From Calcarisporiella thermophila CBS 279.70 (taxonomy: Eukaryota; Calcarisporiellomycota), in contig NW_027192192.1 in assembly GCF_041956535.1 (NCBI RefSeq), positions 1,215,111 through 1,279,110 of the forward strand: a stretch of 64,000 bases of DNA. The letters run 5' to 3'. The notes below the pieces were generated by a model. It saw only the letters and a program-made list of their open reading frames with translations, did no database searches and was not told where the DNA came from. Positions 46,956 through 58,566 of the stretch are shown one piece after another. Position numbers and translations under genes: made by a program. Every line of letters begins with the position of its first letter. The first letter of the stretch is position 1.

Positions 46956-47324
46956 GAAGGAGAAAAGGGAGGAGAAGAGGGGGGAGGGGGGCGCAAGTAC
47001 ATTTTGTATTAGGATTTATTTTTCTCTCTTGAATATGATAAAAACAACAGTAGGATAATCGAATGATGGGGTGGCATTTTGGTGGTATGGAAGGAGTGTA
47101 TGAAAGAAAAAAAAATAATAAAAAATTAAAAAAGATCAAGATCCAGATATATATATATTCGAGGGCAACAAAGGGGGGGGGGGGAGAGCAACAGGAGATG
47201 AAAAACGGGGGAGATGGGGGGGGGGGGGGTAGAGACAAGTTTTTGTTCCATGGTGGAGCTCTTCTCTCCCTTCTATCCCATCCTCTGCCTCAGTTTGCCA
47301 TCTCTTGAACCCCCCCCCATCCAA
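46956..47324. other. convergent 3' flanks with two G-runs
   Basis: Between the stops of the MocA-family gene and the G-alpha gene. G12 at 47173-47184 and G14 at 47216-47229, plus C9 at 47310-47318 directly beyond the G-alpha stop. Confidence 0.6.
47173..47229. repeat. two G homopolymers (12 and 14 bases)
   Basis: G12 at 47173-47184 and G14 at 47216-47229, within 160 bp of the G-alpha stop codon; C-runs in the sense direction of that gene. Confidence 0.85.
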
Positions 47325-48913
47325 CTACAACAACCCACAATCACGCAGTGAGGATTGAACGACGATATCGTTGACCGAGTTCATCACAAAGGTGACTTGC
47401 TGCGTATCCGTGGCGCATGTGAAGTGGGTATAGATCTACGCGGGGAAAAGGGAAAGGAGATGAAGAGGTTCAGATGAAAGGGGGAGGAGGGGGCGGTTTG
47501 TTAAGGAAAGACATGACGCACCTGCTTAGTCTCTGACTGGTTTAGCGATACAAACTTTTCGAGGAAGAATTCGCACGCGGAATCAAAGTCGTTCGAGCCT
47601 AACCATCCAGCCACGTATAGGATAGCGGTCACTAAAAACAATCAACAGGGACAGGGCGGATGCAATTGCCTACCTTGATATTCAGGGAAATATTTGTTTA
47701 GCGGGGATCGGGGCAACTTCTCGCGGAACAAGTCCGTCTTGTTCAAAAAGAGCACGATGTTCGTGTTGACAAACCACCTGAACATGGGGTTGGAATAGAG
47801 ATTGGGTATTCAGGGTGGGTTGTATTAGATTCGAGGGGGAGCAACGTACCTAGAATTGCATATCGAGTCAAAGAGGGTCAAGGACTCCTGCATACGGTTG
47901 ACGGTCTCGTCTTCGCGCAGTTGCTGATCATACTCCGAGATGGCCACAAGAAAGAGAAGAGCCGTCACGTTCTCGAAGCAGTGGATCCACTTTTTACGCT
48001 CGCTCCGTTGACCTCCGACGTCGAACAGGCGGTAGGTGATGTCGCCAACTTGGAAGGTGGATTCTGGTCAAAAAGAAAAGCCAAAGAAGAGATGAGTTCA
48101 GCGACGTTAACGCGGGGTGTAGTGGTCTCGAAAAAACCAGCCGCGATACCATACCAGTTATTCCAGTGGTTTTAACGCGGGAACGTAAAACGTCTTGGTC
48201 GGTGGGCAAATAGTCGGGCTGTGCGATACGATCGATGGCATCAAAATAGCTTCAACATAGTAGATCATCAGCAATATTGCACAATGTCCCCCTCCTCCCT
48301 GCTCCTCTTCCTCTCTCCATCCGAGTGGATAAGACACAAAAAGAGTGTAGAAGGGGAGGAGAGGGGGCGTGGATGAGTACTCACTATTTAGCCGAATCGT
48401 TGAGCTGGAACTCTCTGCTGCGGTCTACGCAAGCACGCACCTTCTCGTCATTGAACCACAGCTCCTTGCAAGCCGCCGCGATATCGGACGGCAACCGATC
48501 GCCTTCAAAGTTGGTGGGTGCAGATAGAATGACCTGCGCGTGGTGCTTGTTTGCATCGGCGAGCTGCAGGCCCATGCCATCCATGGCGTTCAAAACGGCA
48601 ACCATGGACTGGATGATGTTGGAGAACACGATCTCACGGTAGGATTCTTTTTCGTCCCGCGTGTACGACCCATCATGGATAAGCTTCATCTGCTTGAGAA
48701 TGGTGGATTTTCCGGACTCACCGGCACCTACGGGAGGGGAGAAGGGGTTAGCAAGCGGGGGAGGAGAGGGCTTAAGGGCGACCGTGCTCTCGTACCTAGG
48801 AGGAGCATCTTTATCTCCTTTCTCAGGTTCAGGCGGTCGTTCTTTAGCTGCTCCTCTATTTCCTTGTTTCGGCGGGAGCTCTCTTTCTCCTCAACGCTCT
48901 GGCAACAACCCAT
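47325..48913 (-). CDS. heterotrimeric G-protein alpha subunit
   Basis: Seven exons: 48913-48796, 48727-48385, 48249-48155, 48063-47850, 47777-47674, 47631-47522, 47435-47325; 364 residues. The N-terminus MGCCQS carries the myristoylated Gly2 and palmitoylated cysteines. Guanine-nucleotide motifs are complete: [15 protein letters not shown] (G1), [14 protein letters not shown] (switch I with the catalytic Arg), [18 protein letters not shown] (G3), FLNKTDLF (NKxD, G4) and TCATDTQQV (G5). The C-terminus CGLL keeps a cysteine four from the end, the site ADP-ribosylated in Gi-class proteins. It couples a seven-helix receptor to cAMP or MAPK signalling; class resembles fungal GPA1/group I-III but cannot be fixed here. 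Confidence 0.96.
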
Positions 48914-50403
48914 GCTGAATGCTGAAGGTGCGGGATGAAGGAATGTGCAAGGTAACCTAAAGAAAGGGGTCGACTAAAGGCGCATGGTTAGGCAGGCCAA
49001 GAAGCAATGGCTCTTCCGAGCCCCGATGGGCTCCCGCCCTTCTACATACCTAATGAGAAGAGACGAGGCGATGGGGATGGATGGGCACTTTGCGGAATTA
49101 TAAGCGAGAAGATATGAAGCGCGGAGAGAAAAAGGAGGAGCAAAAGGGGCATTGTGGGAGCGCGGAGGACAGATCTTGCTTTTGCTCAGGTTAAAGGGAA
49201 CCGGCGGGAGAACAAGTTTTCTTCATGTTATCAACAACCGTTTTTCATTAAATTCTCATGCATTAGAGCGAATGCCCTCTCCCAGATGCAGCTCTGCTTC
49301 TCCGACGCGAATAGTTCCTGGAAGGAGCCTAGATGCAGCATGAGACGCATTGGTTAGCCTGATCAAGTTGAGGAAGCTTTTGGGAGGCGGTTAAGGTTGT
49401 TGGCCCTGACCGGTTTCCCCGCCGCCTTCTCCTCTCGCCCCCTTAGGCCAATCTAGTTTTTTTTTTTCCAGCGCAATCAAGATTCTCCCTTGCTTCTTTG
49501 TTTGCCGCGGAGGGGCTCGATTCGCCTAATGGCCGCTGCTACTCTCCGGCCTCGTGTCCCATCGCAACGCTCAAGCACGAAAAGATTCGGCCTTTGCCAT
49601 TTCGTCACACCCAATCCGGAATAATTGAATCGAGTCGGCTGCATTCCCCTCGCCATACTTCGCCGAACACCCGACCGCCGCAGGAGCGTCGAGCCCGATT
49701 AAGGAAGCACAACACGTATTGCTAGCCGCCGTGGCCTCTTCTAAGCGACCATCAGAGGACGACGGCCACCTCACTTCCCCGGAATCCAACCAAGTGTGGA
49801 TGCAGCTGAAAAACAAAAACTTGTGCTGACTTCAATACGTTCTCAGGCGGCTAATCGACTCTCCTATAAGTCGCACTTGTCCGCTCATCTTTCTCAAAGA
49901 GAATTATGTAATTTCCCGGGCAAGTTGCGTGGGAGTGTGTGTCAAAGCTGCACGCCTGCAGGCTTAATTAAGCTGCGTGTTGAGTGTGCTGTAGGTACCA
50001 AGAGTGTGTTTTTTTTTTCATTTTAATTCATCTATTTCATCTATTTCATCTATTTCATCTATTTCGCTCGGTCGTCGAAGATGCTGTAGATCCGTCCATA
50101 TCTCCGAGAGTATCTGTCGACTGGAGATTCTCACCCCAACACACTCTCTCTTCATATGGACGTACATATCTGGTTTTTTTCTTCAAATTGAATTCACCCC
50201 GATTTAGACGACTTCCGTGGTACATCGAAATTACGTTTAATATTCTCTCTCTGCTTTGAACAATTTCTAAACTTTTTTTTTACTGTAAAACTAGCGGGGC
50301 AATTTCACAGCAGATTTATTTTCAAACGGCCAACATAACAACCACCGGGGCGAGAGAAGCATCGATATGCTATTAGCACACACACCTCCTACCAGTAGGA
50401 TGC
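48914..50403. other. intergenic, G-alpha 5' flank and AKR 3' flank
   Basis: About 1.5 kb without recognised genes. It includes a T-rich run at about 49459, a 9-bp tandem repeat at 50027-50062 and pyrimidine-rich sequence. Open frames up to 91 codons show no known motif. Confidence 0.5.
50027..50062. repeat. four tandem copies of TTCATCTAT
   Basis: Four perfect 9-bp copies in a row, followed by a partial copy. This is a simple minisatellite in non-coding DNA. Confidence 0.9.
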
Positions 50404-51945
50404 TTAGTTGTCGATAAATCGCATATCCGCGGGGCGGTAGCGGTCTCCATGAACGCCAACGCTATTTATCAAGCCTCGAATCTTCTCGAGATCGTCTTGC
50501 GTTAATTTAACGTGGATGGAATTCTAAGAGACAGAGAGGAGGGCAGAGGGAAGAGAAGAGGTGAGCCCGCTTTCCAGTTGCGGCTAGACGTTTTCAAGAC
50601 TTACCAGGTTCTCCTCCAGTCGACTCAAGCGTCTCGTTCCTGGAATCGGGATAATATCCTTGCCCTACCATCCATGAAGCAGAACGTTAAAGTGGGTGCT
50701 TCCCACCCCATATTCATAGGGGCGTATTAATATAAATAGACATCGCATACCTGTGCCAGCACCCAAGCAATACATAGCTGAGCGGGCGTGCAGCCTTTCT
50801 GTTTTGCCAGATCTTCCACGACTTTGGCAAGCTTCAGGTTGTTTTCAAAGTTTTCGCCTTGGAATCGAGGATTGTGTCGGCGCCAATCTCCTTCCTGCAA
50901 TTCGCTGACGCTTTTGACCGATCCTGTGAGGAAGCCTCGCCCAAGGGGAGAGTAGGCCACCACGGTTATTCCAAGCTCACGGCAAGCTTCGAGGAGGCCA
51001 TTGGTCTCGATATCCGTGGTCCAGAGGGCTAAGGAAGAGAGACAGCGCATTAATGGGGCGAGCTTTTGTCTTCTAAGCGACTCCGGTGGAAGTGAGAGGT
51101 TCAAGCTTACAGTATTCCACCTGCACCGCAGTGATGGGGTGAACTTTGTGCGCACGCCTAAGTGTCTCCGCACTACACTCCGACAGTCCTATGTATCGCA
51201 CTTTGCCTTCCTTGACCAGTTCCGCCATAGCACGCACTGTCTCCTCGATAGGGCTAGAGTGAGAAGGGCAGTCAATAGGCGTCATTTTTTTGTTGTTTCG
51301 CGTTAGCTAGTATCGGGGGATGCTTACGTGTTTGCATCCACTCGGTGTTGATAGTAAAGGTCAATATAGTCGACGTCAAGCCGTTCTAGAGACTTTTTGC
51401 AGGCCTCTTTTACGTATTCAGGGGTGCCGCAGATAGAGCGTGCCATAGGATCTTTGGGATCCGTGCAGAACCCGAATTTGGTGCAAAGGAAGACCTCTTT
51501 GCGTCTTTCTTTGAGCACGCGCGAAAGCAGTTTCTCATTATGGCCTCGGCCATAGAGATCTGTAGTGTCAACACAAGGCAGTCTTTAGTGTGAATTTTAC
51601 ACTTGGGCTTTAGCTGAGCGCGTCTTGGGGATGGTCGACATCCAGGCTCGCAAATGGAAAGGCAAAGGGAAAGGGAAAATGAGTCCTTACCAGCTGTGTC
51701 CCAGAAGTTAACCCCGAGGTCGAGGGCGCGGTTCAGAGTTTCGACACTGTGCTCATCGTCCACGGAACCTCCATACGTCGGAGACATGGTCATACATCCA
51801 AGACCTTCCATTCGCAACAGCACAATGAAAAAGATTGCTTAGAATTACATGGACGTCTGCAAGAGTACGAATGGGATAATAATGAGATACCAATTACGGA
51901 GACTTCCTCCTTCGTATTCCCTAGAATTGTGCGTGGAATGGGCAT
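50404..51945 (-). CDS. aldo-keto reductase (AKR13/YakC-like)
   Basis: Seven exons: 51945-51891, 51804-51691, 51559-51328, 51253-51111, 51028-50751, 50664-50605, 50523-50404; 333 residues. It starts [20 protein letters not shown], and has the catalytic Asp and Tyr in [17 protein letters not shown], the Lys in VFLCTKFGF and the His in [35 protein letters not shown] and [17 protein letters not shown] are the NADP-binding signatures. The full TIM barrel is present. These enzymes reduce aldehydes, pyridoxal or keto groups; the substrate is not visible in sequence. Every splice phase agrees. Confidence 0.94.
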
Positions 51946-52408
51946 TTTGTCCTTTGGTTTAGCTTCACAACGTGTGTAGGAGATGTGCAGCACGTGAGAA
52001 AAAAAAAGGGACCAAGAGATATAAACTCGTGCGAAGTCGAGCTCGGAAGTGGAGATAAAAGATTACTTTCGAGAAAAATGTGGCGAGAAACTCATTACGT
52101 GTCTCTTTGGATTTGAGCTACTTTTGGAAATATGACGGAATACCCGAATGCGAGCACCAAGGCGTTAGGCCCAAATGGCCTGTGGGTGTTCGGCACTGAA
52201 TTAGTGGATTAATATTAGATACTAACAGAGAGAAATAAATCAAGCAAGAACTCACAGTAGAACAATGATGGCGGGGGAGGGGGGGGGGGGAAGGGGACGA
52301 AAATAATGATAAAGATGATAAAATGCAAATTGTATGTACAAGGATCGTCCTCTCAAGTGCAATAAATTAGGTCGGGGGGGGGGGGGGAGAGAGAACAACA
52401 ACATAGGG
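51946..52408. other. spacer with two G-runs
   Basis: Between the AKR start and the methyltransferase stop. G12 at 52279-52290 and G14 at 52374-52387, the latter 21 bp beyond the methyltransferase stop. Confidence 0.6.
52279..52387. repeat. two G homopolymers (12 and 14 bases)
   Basis: G12 at 52279-52290 and G14 at 52374-52387, in the 3' flank of the minus-strand methyltransferase gene. Confidence 0.85.
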
Positions 52409-54570
52409 CTACAGCAAGTGCCAGGATTTTGGACGAGGGTACGGCTGATTTGCGCCATCGTCGCTGCGCTCCCAAACATACCTCCCAGCGGGCACGCCAC
52501 CTATCATGGCGGGGTTGGGCTCTGGACTCCGGAAAAAGCTGATCTTGGTCTGGGAGGCGGCCGTCGGCGGCGGCTGCCGCTGGAAACCGGCGTTCTGGCA
52601 CCGGTCGATCAGGCGGCACCACCACGACCTGCGCCGCCCACACCCGCATGTCTCTTCTCGCGCGCCCACGCTTTCGAGTCTCAGACAGATAACCGGCTGG
52701 ACCAGGGGATTTGGCTCCTGCGCAACCTGAAGGAGCTTGTGCGACCAACGACTGTAGATCTCGTCGATGAGCCCCTCCACATCGGCAGCCCCCTCCCTCT
52801 TCAGGCTCTGCGCAAAACCAGGGCGGGTCGCGGCCTCCCACCCCCGAACGCACGCGACGGCGTATTCCTTATCGGTGAGCTGCCCGCGCTCAAAGACGGC
52901 CCACGCGGGCTGCGGCTGATGGACGACAAAGAATTCACGCACCCGCCAAAGATGGCTTACGCTGAGGAGAACCTCCTTCGTTTCTCGGAGGGTACGGCAG
53001 TGCACGGGCTGCGTAAGCGCAGAGAGTTGCGAGCGTGTCAGCTTGGTCTCCTCCACAAGCTCCTGCAGCGTTTGGTCCAGCGACTCCACCATCAGCTCGC
53101 AAGCCGTCCCATTCTCGTTCGCGGCGGGGAAGGAGAGGACAAGCTGGCCACCGGGCGCGAATTCGGCGGCGCGGAGGTAGAGGAAGGTCAGGAGGTCGTC
53201 GTGGGCTCGCCGCTCAAAACTAAGCCGCTCTACCGCCGATACTCGCGGGGAGAAAGAATAGATGGAGCCACTCAATGAGATGGGGGGTGGTGAAGACAGG
53301 AAATGGAGGGAATATATCGAGAATCCTAAGTGGATGCTCTGATCTAATCAAAGAAAGGGAGTATTTGAGTGAGCGGAAGAGAGAGAAGAGGAGGGAAGGG
53401 GTGGAGAGAGTACGCCAATGTTTCGACTGACAGCTTTACCTGGGAAGAGACGGCGAATGATGGATTGCCCGATGATATGCGGGAACACATTGGTGCGTAT
53501 GACCGGCTGCAATTCTCGGAGGGCCGAGCTCCCGTTCCTGCTCTGTGCCGATGTCGAGTGCCGGAGTTGCTCTTTTTTCGAGGGAGAGGGCTGCTTTTCA
53601 CTCAGGCCCAACACATCCTCGTCAGACGAAACCCTGGCCAATTCCTCCGTTGTTAAATTTTCTTCTTCGGGCTCCTCTAGAATGGCTGGCGTCTGAAAAT
53701 TTTGCGTGTGAGGCCTCTGCTGAGAAGCTTTGGACATCATTGCAGGGTAGGAGGGAGCCTCCATCATCCCCTCTACATTTCTTGCGTCAGTAAAACTGGG
53801 GTGCTGCATCTGTTGCATCTCTTCTGTAGAATAGTTGGCAGATCTCCTGGCCGCCTTGGTGGCCATTTTGGTCGATACAGCCGAGGCTGGTCTCTCGCCC
53901 AACTCTGGCGTCCATTCGTGGGATTGCCGGGGCTGTTTCGGAGGGGTCCGAGGAGCATAATCGCGAGAGCGTCGAGAGGTTTTCTGCTTGCGCCAGTGCT
54001 CGTGCATCGGCAGCGGCGAGTAGGCCAGGTAGCTTTTTGACGGTTTAGAGAGGAGTCTACCAGAGGTTCGCGTAAATAAAATAGAAAACGAGATTAATCC
54101 AGGCGAATACGCGTAAAATCGATGGGATTGGTTAATTGTTACTTGAAAAGGGGCGAGAAATCGGTATGAGGCATGTCCGTGTGCGAGACAACGAAGTAGG
54201 GCTGGGGAATGGATGGATGCTTACGGTGTTTGGTGGTTTGGGATTTTGAAAAACGATTTTCAAGAATTGGAATCATTTCGGTGACGGCTGCCATGCTGTT
54301 GGTGCCAGAGCCACAGCCTAAAACGACGGGGTGGAAAGGTAAAATTCTTGCATTACGGTAAATGGCCATCTCACAGGCTCTTCTTACCAAATTCTGCTAT
54401 TTGAAGGGTATTCTCATCGTATCTCGGCAACGGACATCTTTCAGCTGAGTGAGAAAAAATGCAATCGGATTAGGTCCGAAACACGACCTCCATACTGGAG
54501 GTAGGACTCAAAACCGTTCACGATGAACGCTTCATTTACCTGCGCGTCTAATGACTGGCAAAATATCCAT
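52409..54570 (-). CDS. SABATH-like SAM methyltransferase with large disordered insertion
   Basis: Five exons: 54570-54540, 54444-54388, 54317-54143, 54056-53440, 53343-52409; 604 residues. The SAM loop reads IAEFGCGSGTNSM (about 27-39). SHTDMPHTDFSPLFKLLSKP matches the (H)NDxPxNDFxxLF motif of SABATH carboxyl methyltransferases. The fold resumes at TNVFPHIIGQSIIRRLFPG (about 276-294), QSIHLGFSIYSLHFLSSPPP and FLYLRAAEFAPGGQLVLSF. Between the two halves, residues about 105-270 are a Ser/Gln/Glu/Lys-rich insertion of about 165 residues, in frame in one exon. The last about 80 residues, Cys/Arg/Trp-rich, do not look like the family and could be a misread 3' exon. SABATH enzymes methylate carboxyl groups of small molecules; the substrate is unknown. 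Confidence 0.82.
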
Positions 54571-55403
54571 GGTGGGAAGGAGGAGGGTGGGTAGGGCTGG
54601 CTAAGGGAAAGGTAGAATTGTACTGACTAGAGCAATTAGAACTAAGGGAAGAGAGGGAGAGTAATGGGCATTGCATGAATTAGATGAAGGAATGCAAGGT
54701 AGAGGAAAAGTGGGGTTAATAAAAATGGAGGCGGAACAGTTGCTGATAAAGCGGGTGAAAATGGTAAAAAACAATCAAATTAAATTGGAAAAGAATTAAT
54801 TACAGCCGATTTGATTGGGGAAGCGGGAGGCCTCCCATTCATCGATCACAAAACCGGTAGATGACGGAGGTGAGGGGGGGCGAGGCTGCCGCTGCAGTTT
54901 CAACGCAGAGGCCTGGAATCTGCAGCCAACAAGGGTGACTTGTCGAGAGTAATTAATTATTGCGCAAAAGAAAACACACAACGTGGTTAGCGCTCCCTTG
55001 TTTCATCGTGCGTTTTAAACAAACCGGTAGAAAGCAATCAATCCAGCAATATTGGATCGAGGGGGGGAGGGCGAACGCAAGGCGAGGGATCAAGAGCAAC
55101 AAGTCAGAAATAGCATTAATTTGTAGAAACGAGAATAGAGGGACAACCAACAAAGAAACAATGGGATATATGGGCAAAATGAACGAACGCCCAATTAATA
55201 GAATCTTTTATATATGTATATATTTTTTTTTTTTTCATAGATAAAATTATGAAAAAAAAGGAAAGATTTAACTAATTGTCCTTCATAGGAGATGGATTTC
55301 TTTAATAAAAAGAATCTCTACGACGCATAAAAATAACAATATATGTATATGTATATATTTATATCGATATACGTCACAGAGAGCAAGGCAGAGATGTGAA
55401 GGC
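54571..55403. other. intergenic, methyltransferase 5' flank and MO25 3' flank
   Basis: AT-rich, with alternating TA/TG sequence at 55338-55372 and T-runs near 55220. No gene is recognised. Confidence 0.5.
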
Positions 55404-57006
55404 TCAGAGCTCTTGAATCTGGCGTATCAAAAAGGCCTTTTCATCGTTGAACTGTTCATCGTCTACGTTGTTGATGAGCAGGGTTTAGGGCAAGAATCGA
55501 AGAGATAGCCAATGCTAGAGCAGCTTACCGTTGCGATCATTATGGAAGTTGGACAGAAACGTGATCAATTTCTCGCGATTTTTTTGCAGGATATCGAGAA
55601 TGGGTTTCGGTTTATGTGGGTTGGCAACAAACACCTGGACGGGGAAGCAAAAATCTATCAAACACAGGTTCGCGCAATAGCATTCCCAGGGGGAAATGTA
55701 CCTTGAATACATGGAATGCTTCAAACTGAATATTCCGACTCTTGTCTCGAAGTAGATTCATCATTAGCTTCATATTCTCCGCGTTTGCGATGTACTTTGT
55801 CATGACGCCGAAATTTGCACGGTCGAGCAGGATCTCACCCAAAAGCTAGTTGAATGAAAAAATACACATTCTTTTAGGTAGTCGGAATCTGCAATGAGGT
55901 AGGAGGATTGGCTTACCTTGAGAGATTGTCTTTTTGTTACATAGTTTGATGAGTTCAATAGCTTTGTGTAGTGTTCAAAAAACTAAGAGAAAACAGAGAG
56001 GTTAGTTAATGAGGGGGAGAAGTGAGGCAAGAGTAAAGTAAGGCGCTTACTGGCTGATAGTTTTTCTCCAAAAAGTCGGCCACCAAAGGCTTATGCCGCG
56101 TCAACAACTCCTATCAATAAAGACGGAGAGAATCAGTCTTAGGGAATCCCATGATAAAGAGAATTCGCCAACGAACTTTGAAAGTTGCAAACGCGTCACT
56201 CGCAACATCAAATGTACTCATCTCGACGTAGTCAAAAAATTTGTAGAATTGATCGGAAAAAAGTAGCGCCTTGGCAAGCGCTTCATGCCGTAGACACTCG
56301 CGTAGCATCATCCCACAGTTGAGAGCAATCTCTTGATTCTCATAGCTAGAGGGGGAGGTGACGTTTAAGTCTGTGCGAACCATGGCATTACCACTCAATA
56401 AACCCTTCATATTACCTTCTAAGTAGCGTAAACAATATTAGCTCGCGGGTGCAGAGATATTCCACCGTCGGCCATCGAGAACCAATTTGGCGCCTTAGTA
56501 GGTTATTGAATATCTGAGACACGTCTTTTCTTGCCTAGTACAGGTGAAAAATAAGCGACCATTTTGATATATCCGGCAGAGGCCGATTCCCTCGAGGATT
56601 TACCTCGAATTCAAAGCGAGCAATATTGAGCACTAGCAACTGCAAAAGATCGTTGTTATAGACCTCTTGCGACAACTGCGCAACCTGCTCCGGTATAGGA
56701 TCGTGGTCTGGTAGCAAAGAGACGGGTAAAATACCAAGGAGAGAAAAGAGGGGTTAGGGCTGCATCCGAATACCTGCATCGCCATATAGTATCGTTTTCA
56801 TTGCAATGAGATTCTTTGAAATATCGTCATTGGCCTGTTCAAAGATTGCATTATGCATCGCGGTTAGCTACACAAAACACGGCAAAGCAAACAGCGGATC
56901 CTGCCTTCTTTTTATCCGGCCCTTCTAATCTTGATATGGCATCCCGCACATTCTTGACTAAATCGTGGGGAGTCTTCTGTTTAGACTTGAAGATGTTGAA
57001 ATTCAT
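55404..57006 (-). CDS. MO25/CAB39 scaffold protein (Hym1)
   Basis: Ten exons: 57006-56893, 56834-56774, 56707-56604, 56534-56416, 56345-56177, 56110-56051, 55982-55917, 55845-55702, 55634-55529, 55462-55404; 333 residues, as in other MO25 proteins. It starts [20 protein letters not shown] and continues with the armadillo-like helices: [76 protein letters not shown] and [20 protein letters not shown], ending [16 protein letters not shown]25 activates STE20/GCK-type kinases (LKB1-STRAD in animals, the RAM/MOR network in fungi) and supports polarity and septation. The first intron can use a GT donor at 56892 or, six codons earlier, a GC donor after AAGAAG. Confidence 0.95.
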
Positions 57007-57515
57007 GGTGGTAACCTTTCCAGCACACAGGCCAGAAGAAAAAAAAACGCTAATTAATGAGCCGACGGGAGTATTAAGGAAGAAAGTGGATGAGGGAGTG
57101 ATGGAAAATCTATAGGGTAGGAGATACAGTAACAAGATTTACAAACAGCAATGCTAGGGTAGCGATGAATTCGGTGAACATAAGGGCGGTGATATAAGCG
57201 CACGACCAGAATTAAAGGTGGTAAGCGAGGTGTCTGCGCCTCGTTTTGGATTATGCTCGAAACTATTTTATATACTTAGGAGGGTAGAGAACCTTTGAGT
57301 TTGTAGGCAAAATAAAATGCACTTTCTTCGATCAAATGCAGAAAGAATTGACTCGAGGCGATCTCCCTTGTTGCCCCATGAGATTCAATTGAGAAGATAC
57401 TCATTTCATAATGAATATTCGAGATTCACAAAAATTAATAAGCAGTCGGTACATTGGGGAAGTAATGTACAAAAAGCGAACAGGAAACATAAAGTCTATC
57501 TATACAAGAGGGAAT
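57007..57515. other. intergenic
   Basis: MO25 5' flank and 3' flank of the CHCH gene. Small open frames on the plus strand carry no recognisable motif. Confidence 0.45.
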
Positions 57516-57740
57516 CTATTTTTTCGATGCATGTTTATTCCAACATTCTTTGAATGCATCCATTTCCTTTTGACATTTCCGCCAATCGCGTGTATCGTAG
57601 AAGCAGAGCTGTAAATCTTCATTCTCCTTTGCACAGCCGGTCCTTTTGATACGCTCATTGTACTCGTCCTCTTCGTCCTCCTCTACCTGCTCTGCGTGCG
57701 CTGAGGCAGGGACTTTTGTTTCCGGCTTTGAATCGGCCAT
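57516..57740 (-). CDS. CHCH-domain protein, COA4/CMC3-like
   Basis: Single exon, 74 residues. After an acidic N-terminus (EQVEEDEEDEYNERI) the twin CX9C motif appears: C-AKENEDLQL-C and C-QKEMDAFKE-C, with RDWRKC between them. The C-x9-C pairs plus the DWR-C-E-x-F--CW spacing is that of COA4/CHCHD8 and relatives. These are imported into the mitochondrial intermembrane space by the MIA40 relay and help to assemble cytochrome c oxidase. Size is as expected. Confidence 0.85.
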   Translation of the reverse strand: MADSKPETKVPASAHAEQVEEDEEDEYNERIKRTGCAKENEDLQLCFYDTRDWRKCQKEMDAFKECWNKHASKK

Positions 57741-58566
57741 GACTAAGAGAATGGCTCACCTGATCTCATAAAAGCTCCTCCAACGAGACTCTTATCCAAG
57801 TGGCTAAGGCTGAAGAAAGCTTTGAATCTCCGCGCTCAGATTTAGGCGGAAAATTAAGGTTCGAAGGCCTCGTCCGAAGTATAAACCCTGACTTTCTACC
57901 GTGGAAGAATCTTGGAAAAAGCTTAAGTTAGAAGAGCTCTTGAATAAGTGGGCTCGAGATAGAAGTCCATTGAATATCCCTCAAGAAAACAACTGCTTAA
58001 TATAGAGCTGGATTTATAGAACTCCTCTTGAACTACGTCGAAGCACCTGTTCTATTTAAACTAATAGAGAGTAGAGAGCTGTCGGCTGCTTTTATTATAG
58101 GAATGCAGTGCAGCTCTGTGTATTGGGAGAAACGATTCTAAAGTGCGATCACCTTTAGTGCTGCCATTTCCACAAGCAGAGTTAGCTCCGGGTGGAAACC
58201 GCTAGTTCCTGTGAAACAATGAAGACAATCCTTGTCCCCTCATAAATGCATAAATGAGCACACCCAAGGCACAACCACTTTGATGGTAGACAATCGGCCC
58301 CACCGATCCTTGCATCATCTTTCAAATAGTTTAAAAGCGTTGCGAAATCGAATAATTAGAGGAGATCCAGAAACACACTAGTTTAATTAATAAAAATTTT
58401 ACAAACACATAAAGAAAAGCAAACACGTCAAAGAGAAAATATGTATAGCGTCAGTGGGAATGAGAAAGAGAATAAGTAAGAAGCCCTTGCTCCCGTCGAA
58501 AAGCTCGCATAAGATAGAATGACTATATGCCAACACACACTCATGTAGATCCTCAATGGCCCAGAA
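57741..58566. other. intergenic
   Basis: 5' flank of the CHCH gene and 3' flank of CHMP1. No gene or repeat is recognised in about 0.8 kb. Confidence 0.45.

Noticed and set aside
52334-53278. 314-codon plus-strand open frame
   Set aside because: Antisense to the methyltransferase exon, which has clear family motifs.
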